Shown: positions 8,027-19,618, counted from the stretch's first letter. The stretch: DNA of 64,000 bases from Phymatolithon calcareum (GCA_977006965.1 OZ345357.1:2728001-2792000); one strand, 5' to 3'. Numbers and translations are program-made. The notes: generated from the letters alone by a model not told the origin.

Positions 8027-10494
8027 GAGTGCCACGAGCGGACTTTTGTTAGGGGCGAGGGTGCATTAGCGAAAAGGGAAGGTGAGGTTACGGAGACTTG
8101 TACTGACTGAGCAATAAAGAGGACCAGAGAGACGGATTTATGGAAGTCTTCTTCCGCACAATGCAGCGTCATATGATGCACGGATACAGCAAGGGAATCT
8201 TGTTCCTCTGGGAGGACGAATGTGTGCGCAGTTGCCGTCTCGAACTTCATCCTCAGCTAGCGCAAAAATTAGAAAAATAAAATAGTTCCTGATAAACAGC
8301 TTGTCAGGAACTTGTTTATTTTTCTAATTTTTATGATACCCGCGTCCACGCAGTTGGAAACAGTAATGATTGCGAAAGTAATTATTGCCGTATTTAACGA
8401 TCGATGGTGTTGGATATGAACTTCAACGAGAGGTCTCTACGAAGGGCTCGCAACATTGAAAATTCGCCAAAGCGAGAAAGGCAGTGTAGAACGAATGGCC
8501 TTACGACGGGACGTCTCGTTCCCCACGAACAGAAGAGACTTCGTGGATGAATCCTATTCTTCAGCCTCAAAGCTACTCTATTGCTCTTGTCGAAGTCGCG
8601 GTTCCTTCCCCCAGCCCATATAAAAATACCATTAAAGCTGCTGTCGACTCAAGATAAAAAAAGAATCCGTCTGCATCGCGCAGAAACTCAACAGTGCAGC
8701 CTGTGCCCGACTTGAATGATTCAATTTTTCTTGCTAGAAATGTGTGTTGTAAACCGCTCTTGTTGCTTCCGATGCAAACATCCATGAAATTTGTCAGGCG
8801 TTTCAGGAAGTAACACGTTCTGGTTTACAGATGACTCTTCTGCTCTTTAAGCTACGACTAATACATTCAATTTACAACTTCTGCAAATAGACAGAGCTCA
8901 TAGGCTTCATGACTCTGATTGCAACTCCTGAAGTTACTAATCACCGAGCCGTGCGTGTAACAGCTGAAGAATACACTGGATGATTATTCCGGAGTTCTTC
9001 GTCCGAGGCTCATTCGCGCTCGCATAACATCATGATGTAAGCCTATCTCGCCAAGCAGCCAGTCGATGTACCAATGACGTGGGTTTGTATGGTCGGCGAT
9101 ACGAGTTGTAAAACGCTCAAACCCCGATCTGTTGCACTCGAGGCTTAACACTTGACCAATGACCAATGCCGTGGCGCGCTCCACTAGTATTCGGGGGGGT
9201 TTCAGGCCTCCATGACGCACGAATTGATGTCTTGACGGGACTCTGCGCAAAGTACGGTTACGTATTCGAAGCCGAGCAGGGGTTCTAGAAGGGAAATAGG
9301 GCTCCTCGGGGTGTAGCACGAAAACAAAACCATTATACTGACGTCAGAGGCAACGATCTCTTCGTTAAGCACTATCGTTATGTTTCCAACGGCGACTTGC
9401 CAGGTCAGACTCCCAGGGGCGTAAATCCTTTGTCTACGAGGCCCACTGTGTGCGTAGTGTGCTAACACCGTTTACACGTGAAGTCATCGGAAGACTTCTG
9501 TCGGACGTTGAACCGGTACGATGTTGAACGATACTCAATGGCTACGGTATGTATCCATTGGGAGGGAACGTCCGGCTCCCAGATATGAGGAACGTGGTAA
9601 TATAGTGACCGGAGAAACTGCAAAACCGTAAAAACGAGCGCTGGGCAGGGTGGGACATTTAGTATCCTTTTTGCGCGACGAAGTACCGCCCAACTGCAAT
9701 TTCCTTCCCTTGCAGTTGAGAAGTCAAAAACAGGTTTCTGGCACTAAGAAATGAAATCTTCGCTCGACGCAGAGTCTGTGAAGAAAGAGAAAGAAAATGT
9801 AACAAATTGATCCAATCCAGAAGTATCTGAGTGTTTGTACGAACTTTGTTGAGGCTTACCTTGAGACAAGGTAGTGAGCACCTTGGTCGTGTAGCATTCT
9901 TTGACAGGCTGAGAAGCCGTTGCTCGAAGACTTCTATCAGCTCAATTACTGGGCTCACTTACGATTCTGTTCTGATCAACACAATCCACCAACAAACTTG
10001 ACCAAATTCTTGAACCTAAAAGCTATGTTCTATGCAATGGCATTTTCAGAGCTCCACACACTCTCTCACATGCTTCGAATGGCGAACACAAAATATACGA
10101 CTATTGCTGCATCGGAAAAAATCCGATGCACCATCACGGAACTACCGTATCACGATCCTGTGCACACGGAGAATCTATTGGTCAAAGCTGCCTGAATTCT
10201 GTGCGCCGTGAAACACACCAAGTTTTTCGATTCACCAATTGCAGGTCCCTGCAATGATGATGCATATCTGAACATTCAATCAAAAGCCGTTCATCTCTCT
10301 GAGAAGCCTGAAATGGCAGACTCAGACATGTTTCAGGAAAAAGAGCACTGATCCCAACTGGGCAGTCCATTGATCCTCCGCCGTGAACAAATACCTCCCA
10401 GACACTTTCGTCAGCGCATTCCCGGTGATCCACAGCCTCAGAGACCTGACTTTGGTAAGGGTAGCAGCTGTTCAGTTCTCGGTATCATTCCGCC
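8027..10494. other. Long intergenic region, no supported gene
   Basis: About 2.5 kb between the lipase and threonine deaminase genes, whose 5' ends face each other. Small open frames occur (8573-8785, 8984-9319 and 9202-9468 minus; 9920-10195 plus), but none has a recognisable domain. The 8984-9468 stretch has two overlapping minus frames that might be a decayed mobile-element gene; I could not identify it. A small hairpin lies at 10110-10132. Confidence 0.5.
8262..8330. repeat. 69-bp AT-rich hairpin
   Basis: Arms of about 33 nt (AAAAATTAGAAAAATAAA... with GTTCCTGA near the loop, and the complement) face each other with a few mismatches. It lies about 240 bp upstream of the lipase start codon, in its 5' flank. 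Origin unknown; it resembles the other foldbacks in the window in shape but not in sequence. Confidence 0.8.
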
Positions 10495-12317
10495 ATGGCC
10501 CATCTTGCGTTCCTCCCCTCCTTGCACATCCGCCCAACCACCTCTCACTCCGCGGTTTGTCCATCTCTGTCATCTCGATGCCCCGCTTTCATGGCCGCGG
10601 TGCAACCGCGTGTTTCCGAAGTACAGCCATCACCAAGTTTCGACACTAACTCAGTCTACCGCTATGTCGCGGCCTCCGCGACCAAGTCAGATTATCTCGA
10701 GCTAGTTCTCACGTCCCATGTTTACGACGTCGTGTCAGAAACCGTCCTTGAACTTGCACCCCTGCTCTCCGACCGTATCCAAAACACCGTTTTACTCAAG
10801 CGAGAGGACACAACCGATGTTAAGAGCTTCAAGGTGCGCGGTGCATATAACATGATGGCCCGTGCAGACCCAAATACCCTTATCAACGGGGTCGTTGCTG
10901 CCTCAGCAGGAAACCACGCACAAGGTGTAGCGCTCGCGGCTCAAAAGCTCGGTGTCGCAGCAACGATCGTCATGCCTGCGGTAACCCCAAAAATCAAGGT
11001 CGATGCCGTTCAGCGTCGAGGGGCCAAGGCTATTCTGCACGGTGACACGTTTGACGAGGCTCAGAAACGTGCTCTCGATCTTGCATCCTCCACTGGGGCT
11101 CTCTTTGTACCGCCCTTCGATCATCCAGACATCATCGCTGGGCAGGGGACTGTCGGTCTCGAGTTGTTGCGGCAGTGTAGTTCTTTTGACGCTGTATTTG
11201 TTCCTGTTGGCGGCGGTGGGCTCATCGCCGGAATTGCAACCGTGCTCAAAAGGCTAAGACCGTCCGTGCGAGTCATTGGCGTTGAACCACGCGATGCAAA
11301 TGCAATGTTTCTCAGTCTTGAAGCCGGTCGTCGCGTCCGTCTAGACACTGTTGGTACATTTGCAGACGGTGTGGCCGTGGCAGAGGTTGGTGACGAAACC
11401 TTCCGACTCTGTAAGGATCTTGTTGACGAGGTCGTGCTCGTCGATACGGATGAGATTTGCGCTGCTATGAAGGACGTTTTTGAGGAAACCCGCTCTATTC
11501 TTGAACCTGCTGGCGCCCTTGCCGTTGCTGGTGTCAAGGCATATGCTGAGCGACGGGGAGTGACAGGGGAGAAATTAGTCGCCATCACTTCGGGCGCAAA
11601 CACAAATTTTGATCGTCTCAGACACGTAAGCGAGCGCGCAGAAATCGGCGAAGGGAGGGAGGCCGTGCTCGCTGTCACTATTCCAGAACATCCAGGCTCC
11701 TTTTGGAACCTCACGAATACCCTGGGACAGGACCTTAATTTTACCGAGTTCAACTACCGATACAGTGGAAAGGAAGACGCGCACGTTTTTGTTGGTGCCA
11801 CTGTATCTTCGCGACAGGGCGTGCAGAGCATCATTGAAAGGTTGGAAGCAGGCGGGTACACGGCTATAGATCTGACGGACAATGAACTGGCTAAGTTGCA
11901 CGTTCGGCATCTTATTGGCGGGCGTGGAGCGAACGGGGCAGCGCGGGAGGAAGCGGTGTATAGATTTGAGTTCCCCGAGCGGCCTGGGGCGCTGCGTAGG
12001 TTTTTGAAAGATATCCCGACGGGATTCGATATCTCACTGTTTCATTATCGTAATCATGGCGCTGATGTTGGTCGCGTATTGGTCGGGCTTGTTGCCATAG
12101 ATGGAGATTGGGCTGCGCTTGACGGATTTGTGAAAAATCTGGGTTACAAGTTTGTCCGCGAGGATGACAATATTGGTGCGTGGTGCGCTCAAAGCTTACA
12201 TGATTCCTCAGTTTTATCTTTCCATACTAACTTCAAATGTCTAACTTTGCTTATTCTGATCTTGGTCTACTCTTCCATGAGCATCCAGCGTACAAGTTTT
12301 TCTTAAGTAGATCTTAG
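10495..12317 (+). CDS. Threonine deaminase (biosynthetic, two ACT domains), two exons
   Basis: Threonine ammonia-lyase converts threonine to 2-oxobutanoate, the first step of isoleucine synthesis. The PLP lysine is K113 in VKSFKVRGAYN, the phosphate-binding loop is VPVGGGGLIAG (about residue 240), and two C-terminal ACT-like regulatory domains (about 385-465 and 480-560) suggest isoleucine feedback control. The first ~50 residues are Ser/Arg/Pro-rich and probably a plastid transit peptide. Read straight through, the frame ends in an unrelated hydrophobic tail at 12306. Splicing 10495-12175 to 12289-12317 (donor GTGCGT at 12176, acceptor CCAG ending at 12288, 113-bp intron) instead gives the ending DDNIAYKFFLSRS, which matches the family's NPAYRFFL terminus. 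Product about 569 residues. The family call is certain; the splice rests on that C-terminal match. Confidence 0.93.
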
Positions 12318-13813
12318 TAGGTAGTAGAGCCTGAACCAGTACAGATAGGAGAAAAAAAGAAACAGCGTAGATATTCTGTTCAGCTGGACAGGAATAGATT
12401 GCTCAGTAGTCTCGATCAGAGACCGTTTACCAAAACAGTAGTGAGTCCCAGACGAACACTTCAACGTGATGAACGAAAGACGCTAATGCAAGAGATGGCG
12501 CGCTAGTTCTTTGGGAATAAAAAGTACAGCACTAAAACCATTGGCAAGCATCACGTTACGTGCACCATGTTATACCAAGGCACCAACACTGACAGTGTTC
12601 CTGGAACAGGTGATGTCCTCCCTGGCTCCAGTGCTGGATTGAGTTGTATTTCTAGATAATGTATCGTAGATCCATGCATATGCTCAACGTGATGTTAAAA
12701 AGTCCGCCTTCGTTCCATGGGCAATTCGAATAGGGGCGGAGACACCGAACGCTCGGGCGCTTTGCCTCATGGACGCCCTTTTTGGGACGCCAGCCCTCGA
12801 GGCAACCGGGGGTCCAGTGCCGTGCGCGAATTTCGGTTGCTGTAGGTATAGAGACGATGCTTCGATGAAGATGTTCACCTTCGACTATCACCCTGGGTGC
12901 TCAAAACTAACGGTAATTAGGATCCCGGATTCCTTATAATATAATGCTGACGTCTATCAAAGAGACTCTATATATCCTCCTTTGTGCTCTCGCCCCAATC
13001 ATCGACAAAACGGAGCACCATGACGATATGCTAGCGGGCGACGTTGGTTTTTTGTGAGATGAGCCGAGAAAATGCACATGATGATTTCATGATGCCACAC
13101 GCGAATGTCCAATGTTGATTTGGAGATCGATTCAACATGCACTGAATCAGTCTTCATGACTATTGCACTGGTCTAAATGTTAATTTAGTGCTGGAAAATA
13201 GTTACACAGCGAAATGGAATCGATTCTACCATTGCGTTTGCGTAAAGCATCTACATTTATGTCGTCTCTAGCTGGTGCACCTCAACGTCGTGCAACTGTA
13301 TGGATGAGCTATAAGGTCTCCCTTCAAGTCTTTTTTAACTCTTTGCGCACGAGGAAAATGGAACTTCCACAAGTCCAAGTTGTGGCATACTTGCATAACG
13401 GGGAATAAGAGGGCTTTGGAGCATTTTCAGCCGTAGAAAATTGAAATTGGAATGCAGTTTGTCAACATTCCCAACTGAAGCTCCCTCTGTACAACTTGTA
13501 TTTCTCCTCGAATTCTCAAGCCAAAGCTTCTCACGTGTAAGGCATATGTCACAAGAAAGAGAAACAGAAGTGCAAGAAACCCATGACACGGCAAGGTTCT
13601 ACTACACCTGAAGGCAACGCTTGTGTTCAAAGAAGAGCCAAGAAGTGCACCTAAACTACCCCCAAAAATACGACAGACATTCAATGTCCAGAAGCCAGCG
13701 CAAAAAACCAAAACGTCTTCAAGTTTTGTTATTCAATAAAAGCGAGAGTTGAATTGTATTGCATTGTTATCTGCATTTCCCCCAAGTAAGGTTAGCAGCG
13801 CTTAAATCGAGAG
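12318..13813. other. Intergenic region without supported gene
   Basis: Low-complexity and AT-rich sequence with one GC-rich patch at about 12715-12850. Short frames such as 12652-12891 minus and 13427-13711 minus (hydrophobic) show no domain. Nothing else was recognised. Confidence 0.5.
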
Positions 13814-14176
13814 TTAGTCACACATATAACATTTTCCACCACATGCTGGGCAGCGTAGCTTCTTATGGCCTACGCATTCCGGACAGTAAAACACATTGCT
13901 CGATCTTTCATTCTTGATCACGCCTTTTCCGGCGCATTTGTTGCAAACTACAAAGCCAGTCTTTTCGCAAACGTCGCACCCTGGAATGAATGGCGGGTCT
14001 GGTCCCAACTCTGCCCTTGGATGCTCTTGTACGCAATAAGTTGGACACCGAGAAGCAGAGCGTATCGAAATAACGGGATGAGTGGGACGTGAAAGCAATC
14101 TTGTTGCAGGGCTGACAACGAAAGCGGGAAGCTTGCAGCCCGCTTGCGCTGTCGCACGTGGCTTCCGAAATGCCAT
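13814..14176 (-). CDS. DnaJ-type zinc-finger protein, probably plastid-targeted
   Basis: The 120-residue product starts at the first ATG (14176). Its first ~55 residues are rich in Arg, Ser, Ala and Pro without acidic residues, like an organelle transit peptide. The C-terminal half carries the cysteine pattern of the DnaJ central zinc finger: CDVCEKTGFVVCNKCAGKG, then CPECVGHKKLRCPACGGKC. Each CxxC pair with nearby glycines binds zinc. In plants, small J-domain-less proteins of this kind (BSD2, LQY1 type) act as thiol chaperones for RuBisCO or photosystem II assembly. The zinc-finger reading is clear; plastid location and chaperone role are inferred. The last three residues (MCD) follow the final Cys closely, so the protein ends with the finger. 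Confidence 0.75.
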   Translation of the reverse strand: MAFRKPRATAQAGCKLPAFVVSPATRLLSRPTHPVISIRSASRCPTYCVQEHPRAELGPDPPFIPGCDVCEKTGFVVCNKCAGKGVIKNERSSNVFYCPECVGHKKLRCPACGGKCYMCD

Positions 14177-15470
14177 ACAGTACCGCAACGGGGGGGCTTT
14201 CGAAAGACTCCTTGCGCGGAATCACAAGGTGACGAGAAGCTGTGCAGGAGGACGAAAATGAATTCTGGCAGCCGCATTCGGCGAGATCACTGTTCCGATT
14301 GCGTTGTTGATATGATTGGCAACTTAGACAACACGGTGGGACATAGTTCTTACAACTGTAATGCACTATTCTGGTGGAAACAAGTTGAAAGAAGCCGTTG
14401 AGATGCGATGTGCCGAATTTATTGCAAAATATGTACAGTATTCCAGATTCTGTACCAGTGCTTAGCAACAGGAAGCACATCCTTTTCAAACTATTGAAAC
14501 GCGAAAAAGTGAATTTTTAGCTGCACGTTGAACTTTTGAGCACATTTGTGGCAACATGGCATTGACAAGAAACTTTTCTGCGAAGCGCCACCGGAAGTAT
14601 CAGTTTCAAGACCGCGTGACTCACGCAGTTGCGGCTCGGGCGCAAACATGAAACATGATGTTTCAAAAATGCGTGGGACTTGAGAAAACAAATACTATAT
14701 TGCGAATTGTATATGTAGCTCCACGAATCGGAAGAGACAGGCCTCATTTCCCCTTCATCAGCAAAGGACTTCGATTCCAAATATTACAATAGAGTTCATG
14801 GATAGCTCAATTCTTTTAGTCTATTTCCCAGTCCCAACAGAGACGATGAACAATAAAAGATCATCTACTGTATGAGCCACCACTTCAATAAGAGATAGGA
14901 CAGCACTGTAGGCTTGTTTTGACAGTACTGTAGTCCCGAGTACAAATGATGCAGTATCTTATGGAGTTGTCACGACAAGGTTTGCATCAAAGCCAAACCC
15001 AAAAAAGCCTGAATTGTTTGTCATGAGAGAGAACCATACGTTTCGCAAAGCTTTAGGTGTACAGTACTGTTCTGTAACCTGTACATGAAGCGTGCTCCAA
15101 AGTGACTCACCAGGCGTCAATATTGCACAGATACAGTACAGTAATGACGGGAACTGAAGAATACTGTACCTTTAGCGGATTACATCTTCACGTTCTTTTA
15201 TTTTTTTGATATCTTGCTCCAAGTGACCAGTAAACTGCAAACCATACAGTACAGTACAGTAGTCAAGATGAGTCAACCCCCAAATCTGCACATTGAATTA
15301 GCAAGAAGGCGATTATATCGATGAGGTTGGTGGGGGGAGCGCGTCGGAAGCCCTTGATTTTGGCCGCTACTACAGAAAAAGTGTTCTTTATCATACTCAT
15401 GCTTGGGTACTCTTCCATACAGACCTGCTAACAATACGGTATATACACGGTACTGTCAATTCGATGCATC

Positions 15471-15523
15471 TCGCGCTCCAGATTGATTACACTAGCATCA
15501 TGCTGGTGTAATCTGGAGCGCGA
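15471..15523. repeat. 53-bp hairpin
   Basis: The arms are TCGCGCTCCAGATT..ACAC.AGCA and the complement around a three-base loop, with a small bulge (GATT) in the left arm. It is the first of four palindromes within 315 bp. Confidence 0.85.
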
Positions 15524-15557
15524 AATCGTTTTTAACTAAGAGTACGTGCGCAATATA

Positions 15558-15585
15558 TGGCCGGCAAGTACGTACCTGCCGGCCA
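15558..15585. repeat. 28-bp near-perfect palindrome
   Basis: TGGCCGGCA and TGCCGGCCA arms meet at a central GTACGTAC with essentially no loop. One mismatched base pair. Confidence 0.85.
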
Positions 15586-15690
15586 AGAAAAATATGGTGT
15601 ACGTAACCATCGACTTCGTGACGGTCAACAGCTCTCAAAGAAAATCATGATTGCGCATTGGGCAAGGAGCGACACATATGGGTCGCTATA

Positions 15691-15719
15691 CCGTCGATAT
15701 GAAAATTTCATGTCGACGG
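15691..15719. repeat. 29-bp palindrome
   Basis: CCGTCGATATGAAA faces TTTCATGTCGACGG with a single central base and one mismatch. It belongs to the 15471-15784 palindrome cluster. Confidence 0.8.
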
Positions 15720-15753
15720 TGACGAAATACAGCGTTTATGTAGGTGGGAATAC

Positions 15754-15784
15754 ATCCAGTACCTTCATCACGAAGGTACTGGAT
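15754..15784. repeat. 31-bp hairpin
   Basis: Perfect 13-nt arms (ATCCAGTACCTTC and complement) around a five-base loop. Last of the four clustered palindromes. Confidence 0.85.
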
Positions 15785-15959
15785 TAGAAATGATCTTCTG
15801 AGACCGGAGGCGTGGCCACAACCAACAGCAAAACACTTCTTGGTCTACAACGCACCCTATAGTATTTCGTGCGGAACTCAAAGCTGGAGTCATTCATCTT
15901 CGTTTTCCTATAATTGGGTTAACAGCTTTTTGAGGGCCGAAGCTTCTTCCTCGCTTTCC

Positions 15960-16917
15960 TATCGTTAGCAAGGTCGTCACGAAAAATGACAGTATTGGTC
16001 TGACGTATTCTACCAGCACCTGGTAGACTGAGCGAAGCTCATCCTTTCTATAGACGCGTCCAAGAGTCTCTGGCCCGTCAGACATAGTAGCTCGTGGTCC
16101 CCTGGCCTCGTCAGCGTTGGTGTTCCCGATATTTTCGATGGCATTCTAGCACCCGTTGAGTTTAATTGCTTCCTTGCTGCGAGCTTCCATAACTCGCACC
16201 CGTAGGGAGAGTTGATACAACAGAAGAAGAAATCCCACGTGGACAACATATTCGCTGCTTTATCGACAGCATGAGCTCCCTGGATGCGCTGCCCGGACAA
16301 CCACGGATGTACGGAGAGATGACAAGAAAGCTGTGGGATGCAATGAGAACGCTGATGGATGACATGATCAACATAGAAGCAATTTGGATCCCAAGCCACT
16401 GTGGTCTCCCTGGGAACGAAAAAGCGGACGAGCTTGCTCGACGAGGCATTACGGAGTCAAGGCCGGTGGTACATCATAATATACCCTTAACCCTGGAAGC
16501 TGCGCGGTCCATCATCAAACCGCACCATTCGACAAAGCTAAGGAGAATGCAGTTTCTACTCCCAGGGCTCAATATAAGCCACAGGCGCGCTGAAACTACC
16601 CTTAATTAGCTTGCCGCAGAATGTTGCTCACTGGCGGCGGGTGTTCAAGATGATTCGGTTGATTACAACCCTATATGCAAGGCCTGCTCAGTGGGAACCA
16701 AGGAGACCGTTCAGAATCTAATCCTACGCTGCAGTGGACGGACTGCATCAAGACGCCAGACTATTGGTAGAGTTGGCACCAAAATGGCAGAGGAAATTTG
16801 CAATAAGAAATCGCTCGAAGTACTCAAATTCGTAAACCATGAGGGCCTGCTTGGAAATATCCCCAGGCGCTAACTTAAGTTAGCGTTTTCTGCAATAAAA
16901 GAAAGAAAGAAAAAAGG
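15960..16917 (+). mobile_element. Decayed LINE (non-LTR retrotransposon) 3' part with RNase H
   Basis: The plus strand carries remnants of the C-terminal end of a LINE ORF2 broken by stops and shifts. The frame at 16271-16609 reads DSMSSLDALPG then AIWIPSHCGLPGNEKADELARRG, the end of an RNase H domain (compare WVPGHSGIPGNEAADALA), and stops at 16609. Coding similarity resumes at about 16611-16873 with CKACSVGTKETVQNLILRC, the zinc-knuckle-like C-terminus typical of I/Jockey-type LINEs. Upstream, LSIDASKS at about 16046 may be the RNase H start. A short A-rich tail (GCAATAAAAGAAAGAAAG) ends the copy. The reverse transcriptase domain is absent, as expected for a 5'-truncated copy. A related 3' end lies at 29500-29712. 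Confidence 0.75.
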
Positions 16918-18439
16918 AGGAGGCTTCGACTTGTAATTAATTATTGATCGGTCAAAAGCCTTCTTAGGTCTTGCAAGCGAGATGAGAACATCTGAACGCA
17001 GTGGTTTTCAGGGACTATGGGTCTCCATCTCCCGACTGCATTACTCCAAGATATTTAAAATGCAATGTGTTCCCTACGTTTTCTTCCGAGTGCCTTCCCT
17101 ACCTCCTGCACGCCCCATGTTTGACGTGCCCCTCGCAGCAACCTAAGGGATCATGTACCGCAGTAGCTGCCCCGGAATTGAAAAAGACTGGCGCCAGTAC
17201 CTGATGCTGGGCCTGTGGCTGAAAAGCACTGAATGAAAGGAAAGGGAATGCGGCTAAATAGCCGATGGGAAAAAAGAACAACAAGGATGGTTGAGAAGAA
17301 AGAATGGTAAGTGTAATGATCCATTGTCTCCCTCTATCTATCGGTCGATTGCGGCGTGCTTTTTACTGATACGACGCGCAATCTATGCCTCTGGTCTGGG
17401 TGCGACTGCGTGTTCCAGCAACTCAGGAACAGAGGTCCTGGAAGAGTGAATGAGAGAACCAAATGCGTGCGGAATATGTGCCGGCGCTCAGTTGTTGCTG
17501 AATCAGGAAGGCCAGCGCGAGAATGCGCGCGGGATTGCATCCAGCCTGCGAGGGATGCCAAATTGGGGATCACTTTGGTTGGAGCTGGTTTCGGATGACG
17601 TACGATGTGCAGCGCGCAACAGAGCCTCTTGTCTTCAGCAATACAAGTAAGACAATGCAAGTAGTATTGGTCAAATATATCATAGAGAAAGAAGAAGAAA
17701 AGGAGATTTTTATTTAATTGGAAGCAGTTCTTTGTGCTGTCCAAGGCAACTACTGTATGCACTTTGACCTCTGTTGCTTCTCATGTCTGGGGTGCGCTAT
17801 TGTTTTGTCCACAGCTCAGCATGACGACGGAAAATATAGTTATGATAATTACATGTTTCCGTCATCATGCTGAGCTGTGGACGTCACATTTATTCGAAGA
17901 CAACAAAAATGTTGTTGTCGTTCCTGAATTAATGTTAAGAAACATAACGGTACACCGTATTGACACACCATCACCCGTGCTGTAATAATAGATTATGTCC
18001 CAAAACGGAACCGTTTTGGAATATTCATTGGACTGCAGGGGGCCTGCTCAAATTTGGCGACAGGTCAGATCTCTAAATTTTTGTCTCAATTTTTGCATAG
18101 ACGTCAACGTAATTGGACCAGTTGGTCTTTTTTCCCGTGAACTTTCAAAGCAGCCCTATTTTTGCCAAGAATTCGATGGCCACTCACATCGCACGGGCGA
18201 TAATTGGCTGGATTTGAGTGAAATTTCGTGGCATATGAGTCCCAAATCTCTCCTATCAGCCTGCTTTTTTCTTTTTCAGGCTGGAAACTGAGCCTTCAAT
18301 TTCCACTTGCTGCACCAAGTTCTGAGCTGGCGAAATTCCTTGTCTTGCAACCTCAACTTGCTTTAAATCTTTACGTTGTCACTTCTGTCTCACCAATTTG
18401 TGCTCGTACATTCGTGTCTTCACCTCCAGCACGGTCGCC
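16918..18439. other. Intergenic region with one large hairpin
   Basis: No supported gene. Frames at 17334-17762 (minus) and 17734-18291 (plus) have no recognisable domain. It contains the 76-bp hairpin at 17807-17882 and a 20-bp palindrome at about 18000-18019. The last few hundred bases are the 5' flank of the LURP-one-related gene. Confidence 0.5.
17807..17882. repeat. 76-bp hairpin
   Basis: Arms of about 30 nt, beginning GTCCACAGCTCAGCATGA and ending in its complement, with two or three mismatches and a short AT-rich loop. It is one of the longest foldbacks in the window, about 560 bp upstream of the next gene. MITE-like in shape, but no target duplication was recognised. Confidence 0.85.
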
Positions 18440-19618
18440 ATGTCGCATCGTCCACCTAAAGGATATCCTGAGAGCTTGCCTCCAAATCCACCGCCGACAA
18501 ACCCGGCGGTTTCTGCTCCAGCAGATCCCACAGCTGCACCTTCAGCGCCGCCTTATTATGCATCTGGTTCCCAGCCAGCGTATAATGGTATGCAACAGCA
18601 AGGGTATCCTCAATATTCCTCGCCTCCACCGGGTGCACCAGCACCTTATCCGCCCGGCGTGCCGCCCTACGGCCTTCCGCAGCCCCCGCAGCCCCCGCAG
18701 CCGTATGGGTATCCTCAATATGGTCAACAGCCTCCAGCACAGCATCAATATCCACCGACTAGCTACCCGCCGGCTCCATACCCGCCTCATCAGCCGATGC
18801 AACATCAACCCATGGGCGAACGTTATGCTGGCGGATATGCACAGCCCTATGCTCAGCCACCTGGTTCTTTTCAGCAAGCTCCTCCGCCGCCAGGATATCC
18901 ACCAGCGCAAGGAAATTACGGGTCACCGTATCAGCAGCCACAGGCATATCCGGGAGGGCCACCGCCCCCAATGCACTCCCTTTCGTACTCGGCGCCAGCG
19001 CCTGCGGCGTCCATGGCAGTGCTACCAGCCGGTAGAGTGGCTGGAATAGAGGTGGATGGAAACGGAATCCCGGTTGTTCCTGGTGATATCAAACTTGTGG
19101 GTCCAACAAAGTACAAAGTGGAGGAAATGGTTTTGGGAACGGGAGGGGATTCCTTCTACGTGAAGGATGCCAAGAATGTTGAGCGATATACGGTCGACGG
19201 CTCTTGGACGTCAGACTCGCAGAAAACGCTAAAAAACTCCAGCGGAGTAACGTTACTGAAAATGCGTGAAGTGCGAGGGTCACAAAAGACGAAGTCAACC
19301 ATAATGAGTGCAGAATCGAATCCGATACTTTCATTACAGAAGCTCCCGATGATGCAGACGGCTGTGAGCACAGTTCATGTGTTTGTTGGTCCCAAATTAG
19401 AAGGCACTCCTGCGATTGTTATCACAGGTAACAAGAAGAGCACGGATTTTCTCATTGTGGACTCACAGTCAAGACAGCTCGCTCATGTGACGCGAAAAAA
19501 GGCGTCATTGAAGAAGATGTTTACTGCACAAGACTCGTACGAGATCACGGTACAGGTTGGATCGCCAGCACTGATGTGCCTGCTAGTGGTGGCACTTGAT
19601 GAGTTTTATGCAGATTAG
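18440..19618 (+). CDS. LURP-one-related (tubby C-terminal-like) protein with Pro/Tyr/Gln-rich N-terminus
   Basis: The product is 392 residues from the ATG at 18440 (MSHRPPKGYP); an in-frame ATG at 18398 is less likely. Residues 1-195 are a low-complexity region of PPxYP/GYPQ repeats, similar to the Pro-Tyr-rich N-termini of scramblase-like and annexin-like proteins. The C-terminal ~185 residues fit the LOR/DUF567 fold: KYKVEEMVLGTGGDSFYVKDA, then VDGSWTSDSQKTLKNSSG, IVDSQSRQLAHVTRKKASLKKMF and a hydrophobic last helix ALMCLLVVALDEF. Tubby-like C-terminal barrels with a central helix are shared with phospholipid scramblases, so a membrane-linked role is possible; plant LOR proteins include defence genes. 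No intron is seen. Function is otherwise unknown. Confidence 0.85.
   Translation: MSHRPPKGYPESLPPNPPPTNPAVSAPADPTAAPSAPPYYASGSQPAYNGMQQQGYPQYSSPPPGAPAPYPPGVPPYGLPQPPQPPQPYGYPQYGQQPPAQHQYPPTSYPPAPYPPHQPMQHQPMGERYAGGYAQPYAQPPGSFQQAPPPPGYPPAQGNYGSPYQQPQAYPGGPPPPMHSLSYSAPAPAASMAVLPAGRVAGIEVDGNGIPVVPGDIKLVGPTKYKVEEMVLGTGGDSFYVKDAKNVERYTVDGSWTSDSQKTLKNSSGVTLLKMREVRGSQKTKSTIMSAESNPILSLQKLPMMQTAVSTVHVFVGPKLEGTPAIVITGNKKSTDFLIVDSQSRQLAHVTRKKASLKKMFTAQDSYEITVQVGSPALMCLLVVALDEFYAD

Larger units (their letters stand above)
14177..15955. other. Repeat-like intergenic DNA with TACAGTAC motifs
   Basis: No coding frame with a recognisable domain. From 14890 to 15450 the sequence is rich in TACAGTA/TACTGTA words (for example near 14924, 15059, 15130, 15247 and 15450). 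Four separate palindromes follow between 15471 and 15784. Confidence 0.6.

Noticed and set aside
8984-9468. Two overlapping minus frames that faintly resemble a transposase (LLGFEYVTV)
   Set aside because: Too short and too weak a match to name a family, and no terminal repeats or duplications were found.
11121-11910. Minus-strand frames of 210 and 111 residues
   Set aside because: Shadows of threonine deaminase; low-complexity Ser/Thr/Arg composition typical of antisense frames.
18228-19049. 273-residue plus-strand frame rich in Arg, His and Gln
   Set aside because: A shifted reading of the Pro/Tyr/Gln-rich region of the LURP-one-related gene.
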